DNA of 64,000 bases from Phragmitibacter flavus (GTDB taxonomy: Bacteria; Verrucomicrobiota; Verrucomicrobiia; Verrucomicrobiales; Verrucomicrobiaceae): the NCBI RefSeq assembly GCF_005780165.1, contig NZ_VAUV01000004.1:1-64000 (forward strand), in the 5' to 3' direction. The notes below the pieces were generated by a model, which was not told where the DNA came from, ran no database searches, and saw nothing but the letters and a program-made list of their open reading frames with translations. Shown here piece after piece: positions 9,357-17,431 of the stretch (the first letter of the stretch is position 1; every line of letters starts with the position of its first letter). Both the position numbers and the translations under genes were made by a program.

Positions 9357-9533
9357 CACAGGCTTGCAGCCTGTGGGTGCGACAGGCATTTCGCCTGTGC
9401 GACTGGAAGGTTCGGCTCGGAGCCGTAACACAGACTTCCAGTCTGTGCTTTCAGAAAGTCCTCCGCCCAAATAAGCCCCCACACCGGGCAGGTTGCAAAC
9501 CTGCCCCACCCACAGGCTGCAAGCCTGTGTCAC
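9353..9533. repeat. Hairpin array bounded by 27-bp perfect inverted repeats
   Basis: The ends 9353-9379 and 9507-9533 are perfect 27-bp inverted repeats. Inside and including the ends are six short palindromes: 9357-9375 (CACAGGCT-TGC-AGCCTGTG), 9382-9398 (ACAGGC...GCCTGT), 9413-9425 (CGGCTC-G-GAGCCG), 9429-9447 (CACAGACT-TCC-AGTCTGTG), 9486-9506 (GGGCAGGTT-GCA-AACCTGCCC) and 9511-9529 (CACAGGCT-GCA-AGCCTGTG). It fills the gap between two convergent genes and starts inside the PIG-L stop codon. It has no U-tract and no spacer regularity, so it is neither a CRISPR nor a simple terminator. It could act as a bidirectional 3'-end structure or a REP-like mobile palindrome. Confidence 0.85.
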
Positions 9534-9543
9534 CTCCCTACAC

Positions 9544-10410
9544 CTACTGGTTCTTCTCTCCCCAGGCCTTCACGAACTCGATGCACTTCTTAATGTCGCC
9601 GACATTGTCCTCCCACTTGTTTTCATACTCGACCGACACGTTGCCATCAAAACCCTGTGCCTTCAGTTCCGCAAGCATCGCAGGCACATCGCAAATCCCC
9701 TCGCCATAAATCTGATCCTTCGCCTGTCTGCCGATCTCCGTGCGATCCTTCAAGTGGGTGCTGATGATCCGACCTTTCAAAATTTTCAAGCAGTCCAAAG
9801 GCACCAATCCACTCGTCGCCCAATGTCCGGTATCGCCACAGGCACCCAAACGCGGATCACGATCCTTCACCAGGCTCAACACGAAATTGGGATCCCACAA
9901 TTGATAGGCCCGGTCCAAACGTTTGGCATGCTGATGATACCCCGCCTTGATGTCATACTCCTTCACCATCTTTTCGATGATATCGACATTCTTCACGTCT
10001 TCCGTCGTCACCGCATAAAGCCCCAGCTTCTTCGCAAACTCAAAAATTTGCTTCCACTCCGCTTCATCCTTGCCGCCCACCACCCCGTAGTTGACCGCTT
10101 TCACGCCGTGTTTGGTCAGCTTTGCCTGAAGCTCCGCGAAATCTTCGTCGCTCATGGTGTGATGCAACTTTTTGTCCGGCTTCTCCACGCTCAGCTTTTG
10201 TCCTGGATAAAACTCAATCACCTTCGCCCCCGCCTCCGCCGCCTTCTCCACCGCCTCAAACGCCGTGAACTTGTTGAACGAATAAGCCTGCGGCCCGACC
10301 GCAAAGCCTCCTTGCTTCACCTCCTCGGGAATCTGATTGGCTGCAAAAAGACCGCCAGCCGCCAGAACGGCCGCCGCAAAAAACGAAAGGAAACGGGTGC
10401 ATGTTTTCAT
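9544..10410 (-). CDS. Exported sugar phosphate isomerase/epimerase-like TIM barrel
   Basis: 288 residues. The ATG at 10410 gives a signal peptide (MKTCTRFLSFFAAAVLAAGGLFA), and the 12 extra codons upstream would spoil it. The body is an AP-endonuclease-2 / xylose-isomerase-like barrel: GPQAYSFNKFTAFEAVEKAAEAG at the start, GYHQHAKRL with a metal-type histidine, GACGDTGHWATSG near residue 200, ISTHLKDR, and a terminal SVEYE...W pattern. Such exported barrels are abundant in Planctomycetota and Verrucomicrobiota and are usually assigned to periplasmic sugar processing, but the substrate is unknown. It converges with the PIG-L gene across the hairpin array. Confidence 0.82.
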   Translation of the reverse strand: MKTCTRFLSFFAAAVLAAGGLFAANQIPEEVKQGGFAVGPQAYSFNKFTAFEAVEKAAEAGAKVIEFYPGQKLSVEKPDKKLHHTMSDEDFAELQAKLTKHGVKAVNYGVVGGKDEAEWKQIFEFAKKLGLYAVTTEDVKNVDIIEKMVKEYDIKAGYHQHAKRLDRAYQLWDPNFVLSLVKDRDPRLGACGDTGHWATSGLVPLDCLKILKGRIISTHLKDRTEIGRQAKDQIYGEGICDVPAMLAELKAQGFDGNVSVEYENKWEDNVGDIKKCIEFVKAWGEKNQ

Positions 10411-10477
10411 CAGCCCCAGTCCAGCTTGCAGCGACTCCGATGTCAAGACGCAGTTGAATGGAAAACCCGATCAGCCC

Positions 10478-11596
10478 TCAGGAAATTTCAATGTCATTCC
10501 CTGGACTAACATTGCGTTTCTTACGACGCGGCATGTGCTCTTCCTCGAGTATCCGATCGTCCATCAACGGTTTCGTGCCCGCTTCAAATTTCGGTTCCTC
10601 CTCAGTGAACGGTTGCTGTCCGCGATAGGTCTTCAGACGCTCACTCAATTCCTGCTCCAGCTTCGCCACGTCTTCAGGCGACATCTCCTTGTTGCTGGTC
10701 TTCTCTTTTTCAAAAGCCAAAATCGCCTTGGTCTGGGTCTGCACCGCCTCGCCATAGTTGCCACTGCGCGCCAGTGCGGCGGCCAGGGTATCAATCACCT
10801 GGTAATCCTCCTCCTTCAAATCTGCCAGAGAACTGCGTGCAAAATCCACCGCACTGTCGCCGTCATGAAAATTGTCATCGGGACAAACCGAAAGGAACCA
10901 CGCCAGGTCATTGCGGGCCATGGGATCATCCGAACGCGCCGCCCGCCGATACCAGGCCTCCGCCCTTCGGTAGTCCAACGGCACCCCTTTCCCGATGTAA
11001 TACATGTAAGCCAGACGAGTCATCGCACGCACCAGACCACCTTGGGCCGACTTCAAATACCAGTTCGCCGCCTCCTTCGTGTCTTTCTCAATCCCCGTCC
11101 CCGTTTCCAGCTTCCAACCATATAGCGCCTGCGCAGGAGCAAAATCCTGATGAGCCGCGCGGGCCAGCCACTTGGACGCCTCTTTCGAATCCTGCGCCAC
11201 TCCACGACCCCGCTCAAAACATTCCGACACATTCTGCTGCGCCAGCGGATAACCATACTCAGCCGCCCTCAAATACCACTCATAGGCCTTCTTCTCATCC
11301 TTGGCCAAACCCGCCCCGGTTTCATAAAGCGTTCCCAACGCATTCATCGAAGGCAAATGCTGCTGGGCCGCCCCTTTCTGCAACCACTCCGCCGCCTTCT
11401 TCTCATCCTTTTCCAGACCCTCTCCCCCCAACAGGCGAATGCCCAGCTCAAATTGCGCATCGGGGTTTCCCCGTTCCGCCATCTGCTCCAATATCGCGGG
11501 GTTCACCGGCTCGTCCCGCACTTGAGCCCTCATATCGAAGGCCATCGACAAGCTGAAGATGACCATAGCCAAGATCACCCGGGGAAATGTGTTCAT
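10478..11596 (-). CDS. SEL1-like repeat protein, exported
   Basis: 372 residues from the ATG at 11596, which gives a signal peptide (MNTFPRVILAMVIFSLSMAFDMRA). Residues ~35-260 form about six SEL1 repeats (~36 residues each) with the consensus A-x-x-x-L-G-x-x-Y-x-x-G-x-G-x-x-x-D-x-x-x-A-x-x-W. Examples are NALGTLYETGAGLAKDEKKA and RLAYMYYIGKGVPLDYRRAE. The C-terminal third is charged and low in complexity (RLKTYRGQQPFTEEEPKFEAG) and ends in a basic patch, PRRKKRN. SEL1 proteins are scaffolds for protein interaction, and nothing here names the partner. The 174 bp to the upstream peptidase gene hold no gene. Confidence 0.85.
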   Translation of the reverse strand: MNTFPRVILAMVIFSLSMAFDMRAQVRDEPVNPAILEQMAERGNPDAQFELGIRLLGGEGLEKDEKKAAEWLQKGAAQQHLPSMNALGTLYETGAGLAKDEKKAYEWYLRAAEYGYPLAQQNVSECFERGRGVAQDSKEASKWLARAAHQDFAPAQALYGWKLETGTGIEKDTKEAANWYLKSAQGGLVRAMTRLAYMYYIGKGVPLDYRRAEAWYRRAARSDDPMARNDLAWFLSVCPDDNFHDGDSAVDFARSSLADLKEEDYQVIDTLAAALARSGNYGEAVQTQTKAILAFEKEKTSNKEMSPEDVAKLEQELSERLKTYRGQQPFTEEEPKFEAGTKPLMDDRILEEEHMPRRKKRNVSPGNDIEIS

Positions 11597-11770
11597 GAGC
11601 GGAAATATAGAGTGAACCATCAAATCGGCAACTGCGTGCATGCGCCGCGCTGCGGAGGCAAGACCCATCGCCCTACTGTCGCAATTGGACCTCCTTGCAA
11701 AGATACGCATACGCCATGCCAGCAGGTTGCCAAGCATTTACGCATTGACCAAGGATTAGCCATCCGTTCT

Positions 11771-13915
11771 TCAAGCCAGCAACGGTGTCAGCAATCCCGC
11801 CCGGGCAAGAAGCGCATTCGGATCTGGATCGCGACCCATGAAATCATGAAACAGCTTGGCTGGATCATCACTGTTGCCACGACTGAGGATGCTGTCGCGC
11901 AATGCACGCCCCACCTCTGGATTCAACACGCCCTCCTCCTGGAATCGCGTAAACGCATCCGCATCAAGCACCTCAGCCCATTTGTAGCTGTAGTAGCTGG
12001 CCGCGTAACCTGTCGGATTCGAGAACAAATGGCTGAACCGCCGCGCCATCGTAGGAGCCTCGGTTCCGGTCGGAAACATGTAGTCTGCCAGAATCTTGCG
12101 TGCGAGCTGATCCAGATCGGTGTTCTCGTCCGTTGCATGATGCATGTGCAGTTCCAGATCCAGCTTGCCGAAGCTCAACTGCCTCATGATCGCCACCGCG
12201 CCCATGTAGTTGCGCGCCGCCGTCATTTTTTTGAACAACCCATCCGGAATCGGCGAGCCCGTTTCGTGATGTTTGGCAAAAAAGTCCAGGCTCTCACGCT
12301 CCCAACAAAAGTTCTCCATCAGCTGGCTCGGCAGTTCCACAAAATCCCATGCGACATTCACACCGTTCAAACTGGGGATCTCCACATTGCCCAACAACTG
12401 GTGCAGCAAATGACCGAACTCGTGGAAAATCGTGCACACCTCGTCGTGCGTCAGAAGCGCCACCTTGCCATCCACCGGCGGCGTCATGTTCCCACAAATC
12501 AAACCCAGATGCGGCTGCCGATCCCGATCACCCGACGGAGGCGCGCCCCCCTTCAAATAATTCATCCACGCTCCACCGCGTTTGCTGTCACGAGGGTGCC
12601 AGTCCGCATAAAAACTGCCCACATGCACGCCCTCCGCGTTGCGCATTTCATAAAATTTCACTTCGGGATGCCAGGTTTCCACCACGCCGCCGTCTTGGGC
12701 ACTGACGCCGCTTCCATCACCTTCAGGAGCATCAGCATCAGCACCATCGATACAAACGGTCTGACGTTCCTTGATGCGAATATCAAACAAACGCTCAGCG
12801 ATCCGAAACATCCCACTCAGCACCCCATCCACCGGGAAATACGGACGCAACTGCTCCTCATCAAAATCATACAGCTCACGACGCCTTTTTTCACTCCAGT
12901 AAGCCACCTCCCAAGGCTCCAGCAATCGCACCGCCGCCCCTTCCTTGTCCGCCACATACTCCTGCAACGCGATTACTTCCCGACGAAACGCTTCGCTCAC
13001 CTTGGCATGCAGGTTGTGCGTAAAATCCAAAGCATTCTGCCCCGACTTTGCCATGCGTCGTTCCAGCACGTAATCAGCAAAATTCTTTTTGCCCAACAAT
13101 TGCGCCTTCTCATTCCGAAGCTTTAAAATCTGCCAGATCAAAGCCGTGTTGTCATAGTTTCCCCCGCGTCCAATCGTTCCGCTGCCTTCCCACACCTGCT
13201 TGCGGATCGCCGCATCCTCGAGATGCTCCATCACCGGAATTAGCGAAGGTGCCTTCAATGTGAAGCGATACACCGGCTGCTCCTCCGTTCCCAAACCCTT
13301 CGCCGCTGCATCCGCCCGGGCGGCATCCACCGCACTCGCTGGCAGCCCTGCAAGTTTTGCAGGATCATCAATGATCAATTCCCAAGCATTGGTCGAATCC
13401 AACACATTCTCGGAATATTTCTGCGTCGCCTGTGACAGCTCGGCCTCAATCTCTTCAAGCCGCTGCTTTTTTGCCACTGGCAGTTCCGCGCCGTGTTGAC
13501 GGAAATAGGCTAGCGCTTCATCCACACAACGACGTCGCACCCCCGTCAAATCACGCGCCTGATCGGTTTTGCTATAGGTCAAAAGCAGATCCCACAAGTG
13601 CTCATTCAGCGGAATCTTTGCAAAAAATGAACTCACCAACGGAAGCATTTTGTTGTGTGCCTCACGAATTTCCGGCGAGTTGCAAACCGCATCAAGATGC
13701 GTCACCAATCCCCAAGCTTCGTTCAATTCTTTCAAAGCGTCCTCATACGCCAGCATCACCCGTTCAAATGTCAGCCTCCCGCGATCCTGACTGATCAGGG
13801 CATCAATGGCCTGCTCTGCCCTCAGAAGCGAAGCGGAAATATCCGACTCGATGCAGGCAGGATTTAAAGTGGACCATCGAACGTGAAACGACTGGGCAAG
13901 AAAGGGAGCGGACAT
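11771..13915 (-). CDS. M3 family zinc metallopeptidase (oligopeptidase A type)
   Basis: 714 residues. The zinc motif HEFGH is at about 498-502 (HEFGHLLHQLL), with the third ligand expected in the following helix. Family signatures include ERRMAKS, the metal-adjacent GNMTPPVDGKVALLTHDEV, and YSYKWAEVLDADAF near the C-terminus. OpdA/PrlC-type enzymes are cytoplasmic and degrade oligopeptides, including cleaved signal peptides. I chose the ATG at 13915 (MSAPFLAQSFHVRW), since the extra 12 codons upstream do not look like family sequence. It stands alone between the SEL1 gene and the small His-rich lipoprotein gene. The 133 bp upstream contain no recognised feature. Confidence 0.88.
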   Translation of the reverse strand: MSAPFLAQSFHVRWSTLNPACIESDISASLLRAEQAIDALISQDRGRLTFERVMLAYEDALKELNEAWGLVTHLDAVCNSPEIREAHNKMLPLVSSFFAKIPLNEHLWDLLLTYSKTDQARDLTGVRRRCVDEALAYFRQHGAELPVAKKQRLEEIEAELSQATQKYSENVLDSTNAWELIIDDPAKLAGLPASAVDAARADAAAKGLGTEEQPVYRFTLKAPSLIPVMEHLEDAAIRKQVWEGSGTIGRGGNYDNTALIWQILKLRNEKAQLLGKKNFADYVLERRMAKSGQNALDFTHNLHAKVSEAFRREVIALQEYVADKEGAAVRLLEPWEVAYWSEKRRRELYDFDEEQLRPYFPVDGVLSGMFRIAERLFDIRIKERQTVCIDGADADAPEGDGSGVSAQDGGVVETWHPEVKFYEMRNAEGVHVGSFYADWHPRDSKRGGAWMNYLKGGAPPSGDRDRQPHLGLICGNMTPPVDGKVALLTHDEVCTIFHEFGHLLHQLLGNVEIPSLNGVNVAWDFVELPSQLMENFCWERESLDFFAKHHETGSPIPDGLFKKMTAARNYMGAVAIMRQLSFGKLDLELHMHHATDENTDLDQLARKILADYMFPTGTEAPTMARRFSHLFSNPTGYAASYYSYKWAEVLDADAFTRFQEEGVLNPEVGRALRDSILSRGNSDDPAKLFHDFMGRDPDPNALLARAGLLTPLLA

Positions 13916-14048
13916 GGGATAATGAATGGGCAAACATGGCGTGTCGAACACGAGTTTGCCAGCCTAATTTGTCAGGTTACGCATGCCCGTGACCAAACAG
14001 ATGAAATTTCAATGAACTCATCCGTTGGCCCAAGACTGCCGTCCCTGA

Positions 14049-14273
14049 TCAATGCCATTTGCGATCACGACGCTGGCTATGACCAGAACCATGACCACGG
14101 TCATGATCACCACGACGATGATCATTTCGGTCATACCGGGAATGACTGCGGTCGCGATCATGATCACGGCCATAACCATGACCAGGCCCATGACCACGGT
14201 GGGGAAGATGATGATAACAACCACTCGTCAAGAGCGTGGTTCCGATGACAGCCAAAAGCATGAAGAGTTTCAT
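14049..14273 (-). CDS. Small His/Arg/Asp-rich lipoprotein
   Basis: 74 residues. The N-terminus MKLFMLLAVIGTTLLTSGC is a textbook lipoprotein signal with lipobox LTSGC (Cys19). The mature part is almost entirely His, Arg, Asp, Gly and Ser, with HGPGHGYGRDHDRDRSHS-type repeats. This composition could bind divalent metals or polyanions, but no family is recognised. It is transcribed away from the DUF2851 gene. A second His-rich exported protein lies on the other side of that gene. The repeated CATGACC/GATCATG codon pattern makes both strands open, but only this strand has a signal peptide. Confidence 0.65.
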   Translation of the reverse strand: MKLFMLLAVIGTTLLTSGCYHHLPHRGHGPGHGYGRDHDRDRSHSRYDRNDHRRGDHDRGHGSGHSQRRDRKWH

Positions 14274-14301
14274 AATGAGTAAGTTCCGATGAAATCGCCC
14301 C

Positions 14302-14322
14302 TGACAGCCAATCCGGCTGTCA
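14302..14322. other. 8-bp hairpin in a divergent intergenic region
   Basis: TGACAGCC-AATCC-GGCTGTCA is a perfect 8-bp stem with a 5-nt loop, between the His-rich lipoprotein gene and the DUF2851 gene. There is no U-tract on either side. It may be an operator for either divergent promoter or a chance palindrome. Confidence 0.35.
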
Positions 14323-14380
14323 CCTGTTCAGGCGCACAAGATTGCTTGAGCTTCTTTTGCTCTTCGCTATGATGGTATCC

Positions 14381-15775
14381 ATGCCATACCCCCTTGCGGC
14401 ACGATACACCCAATTTCTCGACGCCGTCTTCGGTGGACTTGCAGAACCTACCTCCCCTTCATGGCCAGGTGCCTTCTCTGAACTCGACCTTCAAAGCTTG
14501 TGGTTTTCGGGCGAGTTCGGCCATTCGTTTCTCACCACCTGCGGCCAGCAGGTCACCATCCGCGACTTCGGCATCTGGAACCACTCTGCCGGACCTGACT
14601 TTATTCAAACCTGCGTCCAGATCGGCGACAAAACATGGCGTGGTGCCATTGAACTCGATCCCGATGCACGCGATTGGGAACGTCACGGCCATGGGTCCAA
14701 TGCCGATTACAACCACGTCGTCCTCCACCTGTTCACGCAAACTCCCTTGGCGAGGTTTTACACGCGCAACAGCGAGCATCGCGAGATCGTGCAGGTCCAT
14801 CTTCAACCTGAAATGCTCGCGGCCAATGCGGTTCCCCGACGACAGGCCGAAGCGCATCTCGGACGATGTTTTACACCGCTCGCCTCCATGCAGGACGCCA
14901 AGATTCACAGTCTGATCGAAGCCGCAGCCGAACATCGACTGGAGAGAAAATCCGCACGGCTCCAAACTCTCATCGCCATTCATGGTCGGGATCAGGCCAT
15001 CTATCAAACTCTCGCCGCCATTCTCGGCTATCGTCCGAATCAACGTGCTTTCACCATCCTCGCCCAGCGACTCCCGCTCAAACTTTTGCTCAAGAAACCA
15101 AGGAATGAACGAGAATCCCTGTTGTTTGGAGTGGCCGGTCACCTCGAACCCATCAAGGACGAGGACACCAGCCCTGACACCCGCCTCTATCTGAAAACGT
15201 TATGGTCGGAATGGTGGAAACGCCGCCACGCCTTTCTCACCTGGTTGGAACCTGCCACCCTGCCGCCATGGCAAAACACCTCCTCGCGACCAGGCAACCA
15301 TCCTCAACGGCGGCTGGGCGCGCTCGTCAGCATCCTCGGCTCTTGGAGGCCCATCACTGCACCGCTCCGAAACCGTGAATGGGATCTGAAAAAATTTTGC
15401 GATGCCCTTGCATCACTCGATCATCCCTACTGGAGCCACCACTACACCCTGCTTTCCAAGCCCATTGTCAGACCTATGGCATTGCTTGGAAAAACGCGAA
15501 TCCGCGAAATCCTCGCCAATCTCGTTTACCCCTTGTTGATTCCTGATCAACCCGAACTCGGGGACGAATACCTGCAACTCAGCGCCGCACTCGACAATCA
15601 CAAAGTGCGTCGTGCCGCCCTGCGGCTGTTCGGCAACGACCCCCGATCCGCAGCTTTCCAAAAACGTCTGCATCAACAACAAGGCCTTCTGCAATTGTAT
15701 GAAGACTTTTGCCTTGAAGATCATTCGGCGTGCTCCGAATGCCCATTCCCTGAACGGTTGCGCGAGTGGAGTTGA
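14381..15775 (+). CDS. DUF2851 family protein
   Basis: About 464 residues. The family pattern is clear: LDLQSLWFSGEFG, then a V-T-I-R-D-F-G-I-W-N-H-S-A-G-P-D-F stretch, then WRGAIELDPDARDWERHGHGSNADYNHVVLHLF. The acidic/His cluster (E..D..DW..H.H) looks like a nuclease-type metal site, but no activity is established that I know of. The C-terminal half is helical and ends with two cysteines in SACSECPFPERL. Starts at 14369, 14372 and 14381 are all possible, without a good ribosome binding site. I chose the last because the family begins close to RYTQFLDAVFGG. A longer frame from 14342 needs TTG. Confidence 0.8.
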   Translation: MPYPLAARYTQFLDAVFGGLAEPTSPSWPGAFSELDLQSLWFSGEFGHSFLTTCGQQVTIRDFGIWNHSAGPDFIQTCVQIGDKTWRGAIELDPDARDWERHGHGSNADYNHVVLHLFTQTPLARFYTRNSEHREIVQVHLQPEMLAANAVPRRQAEAHLGRCFTPLASMQDAKIHSLIEAAAEHRLERKSARLQTLIAIHGRDQAIYQTLAAILGYRPNQRAFTILAQRLPLKLLLKKPRNERESLLFGVAGHLEPIKDEDTSPDTRLYLKTLWSEWWKRRHAFLTWLEPATLPPWQNTSSRPGNHPQRRLGALVSILGSWRPITAPLRNREWDLKKFCDALASLDHPYWSHHYTLLSKPIVRPMALLGKTRIREILANLVYPLLIPDQPELGDEYLQLSAALDNHKVRRAALRLFGNDPRSAAFQKRLHQQQGLLQLYEDFCLEDHSACSECPFPERLREWS

Positions 15776-15894
15776 CCTCCTGAAACTGGCTCCCAAAAAA
15801 ATTCTTGAATAAGCCGCAAGGGGCTTCGTCGAAGAAAACAGCTGCGGCCAACTGGCCTTCAGCCGCCAATCAAAGAATTCAACCGCCAATCCAT

Positions 15895-16185
15895 ATGAAA
15901 TACATCCTTGCCATCCTCGCCCTGCTTTTTGTCGCCGCCACCTCGCCGCTCGAAGCCCGCGACCATCATCGTCGCGACCGCCATCATGACCATGATCGTG
16001 GACATCATCATCACCGCGATCACCATCGCAGCCACTATCGTGGCCATGACTACGGCCACAGCTCCCATCACCGCCACCACTACCCAAGCCGCGGTCCAAG
16101 CTATCGTTGCCATGGCGGATTCATGGTCTGGCTACCTGGGTTCGGATACGTCTTCAGAAGCTCACATCATCACCACTGCGATTGA
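15895..16185 (+). CDS. Small His-rich exported protein
   Basis: 96 residues. MKYILAILALLFVAATSPLEA is a signal peptide, presumably cleaved after LEA. The mature region is dominated by His, Arg and Asp (RDHHRRDRHHDHDRGHHHH and similar). It ends in a conserved-looking hydrophobic cap, GGFMVWLPGFGYVFRSS, then HHHHCD. Likely roles are metal binding or envelope stress buffering, but no family is recognised. I chose the ATG at 15895 over 15805 because only this start gives the signal peptide. A strong intrinsic terminator follows 31 bp downstream, supporting transcription of this strand. Confidence 0.7.
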   Translation: MKYILAILALLFVAATSPLEARDHHRRDRHHDHDRGHHHHRDHHRSHYRGHDYGHSSHHRHHYPSRGPSYRCHGGFMVWLPGFGYVFRSSHHHHCD

Positions 16186-16215
16186 TCATCGCATGGCATT
16201 CAACGAACAATTTTC

Positions 16216-16250
16216 AAGCTGCTGGTCGAACCAGCAGCTTTTTTGTTTGT
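16216..16250 (+). terminator. Rho-independent terminator
   Basis: A perfect 10-bp stem, AAGCTGCTGG / CCAGCAGCTT, with loop TCGAA is followed by TTTTGTTTGT. It ends the transcript of the His-rich gene on the + strand, just before the convergent rnd gene's 3' end. Confidence 0.92.
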
Positions 16251-16273
16251 TTCAATATCAGGTCGAGACTGGC

Positions 16274-17395
16274 TCAAGCCGCCTGCCGGGTTGGCTGAAC
16301 CAGCTCCAGCGCATCGCCAAGCACTTCAATCTGCCAGCGCATCAATCGCTCCTGCGGCGAAGCCTGGTTCAACACCAGATCCTCCATCACCGCACGCGAA
16401 CCCAACAACGAAGGTTCAAGTCCCAGCGCATTGGCCTTCGCATCGCGTGCCCTGCACAGATTGTCAATGCGGGTGCGCTCTTCATCCGTGCAACGCCGTT
16501 GCAATTTCTTGGGACGCTCCGGCCAGGTTTGTGGATCGCTGTTTTTTACCCCGTTCAATATTTCCTCGAACGAAGTGCGCCAGCGACCACGCCAGCGATT
16601 GGGGATGTTGACCCTCCCCTGCTGCTCCCAGTCAGCCGCCATGGTGAGCATCTGCTGGTTGTTCAAAATACGGAACGGCGGCACATCGCGCTCGCTTGCC
16701 ATGCCCTCACGCCAGCGCCACATTTCGCGGAGCAAGGCGAGTCCCGCAGGTCGAAATTTGCCAGCCCCTGAAATGCGCCAGGCCTCCTCGCGATCTCGCA
16801 CCTGCCGCGCCAGCACGTCCGAACGAAGCGTTTCGCAACTTTCTTCAAACCATTCCACCCTTCCCGCCGCGCGGAGTTCGTCCATCAATCGCGATGACAA
16901 CTCTGGGAGATACCGAACATCGTCGACTGCGTAAGCCTGCATTTTTTCCGACAGCGGTCGCTGACTCCAATCTTCCTTCTGCGAACTTTTGCACAGCGTC
17001 ACTCCTGTGTAATGCAGCACCAATGCCGCCAGACCAAAAGCCCGATGCCCGGCCAGTCGGGATGCAATTTGGGTGTCAAAAAATCTTGGGGGGGTCCACT
17101 CGTAGGATCGTTTCAACAAGGTCAAATCATAGTCCGCCCCGTGCAACCAAAGATCGCACTTCTCCAGCAACGACAGCAGCGGTCTCATGTCGGCAATCGC
17201 CAGGGGATCGATCAAGGCAAACCGGTTGCCAATGGCCAGCTGAAACAAACACAGCTTCTCCTGGTAATGATGCAGACTGTCCGCCTCAGTATCGATGAAG
17301 GCCGGAATCACCGTTCCGTCCGGCGGAGACGCCGCATCGCAAAACTCGCGCAGTTCGGCGTCCGTGCTGATCCAACTAAAGTCTTTTTCGCTCAC
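16274..17395 (-). CDS. rnd: Ribonuclease D-like 3'-5' exoribonuclease with HRDC-type region
   Basis: 373 residues. The DEDDy exonuclease motifs are visible: Exo I FIDTEADS (Asp35, Glu37), Exo II HGADYDLTLL, and Exo III YAVDDVRYLPEL, where Tyr and Asp complete the site. Residues ~205-290 look like the HRDC helices (AGLALLREMWRWREGMASERDVPPFRILNNQQML). The enzyme trims 3' ends of stable RNA precursors in the cytoplasm. It lies 36 bp downstream of rho on the same strand, so coaE-rho-rnd may form one unit. The terminator on the opposite strand sits just past its stop codon. Confidence 0.9.
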   Translation of the reverse strand: MSEKDFSWISTDAELREFCDAASPPDGTVIPAFIDTEADSLHHYQEKLCLFQLAIGNRFALIDPLAIADMRPLLSLLEKCDLWLHGADYDLTLLKRSYEWTPPRFFDTQIASRLAGHRAFGLAALVLHYTGVTLCKSSQKEDWSQRPLSEKMQAYAVDDVRYLPELSSRLMDELRAAGRVEWFEESCETLRSDVLARQVRDREEAWRISGAGKFRPAGLALLREMWRWREGMASERDVPPFRILNNQQMLTMAADWEQQGRVNIPNRWRGRWRTSFEEILNGVKNSDPQTWPERPKKLQRRCTDEERTRIDNLCRARDAKANALGLEPSLLGSRAVMEDLVLNQASPQERLMRWQIEVLGDALELVQPTRQAA

Positions 17396-17431
17396 GATGG
17401 AAAAATGGCAGGCTCAACCTCATTCATGAAT

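Noticed and set aside
9353-9533. Possible CRISPR array
   Set aside because: Repeats are short palindromes with different sequences and irregular spacing, and there are no uniform spacers or cas genes.
11150-13126. Plus-strand 658-codon frame
   Set aside because: Arg/His/Pro-rich shadow of the M3 peptidase, whose HEFGH motif is intact on the minus strand.
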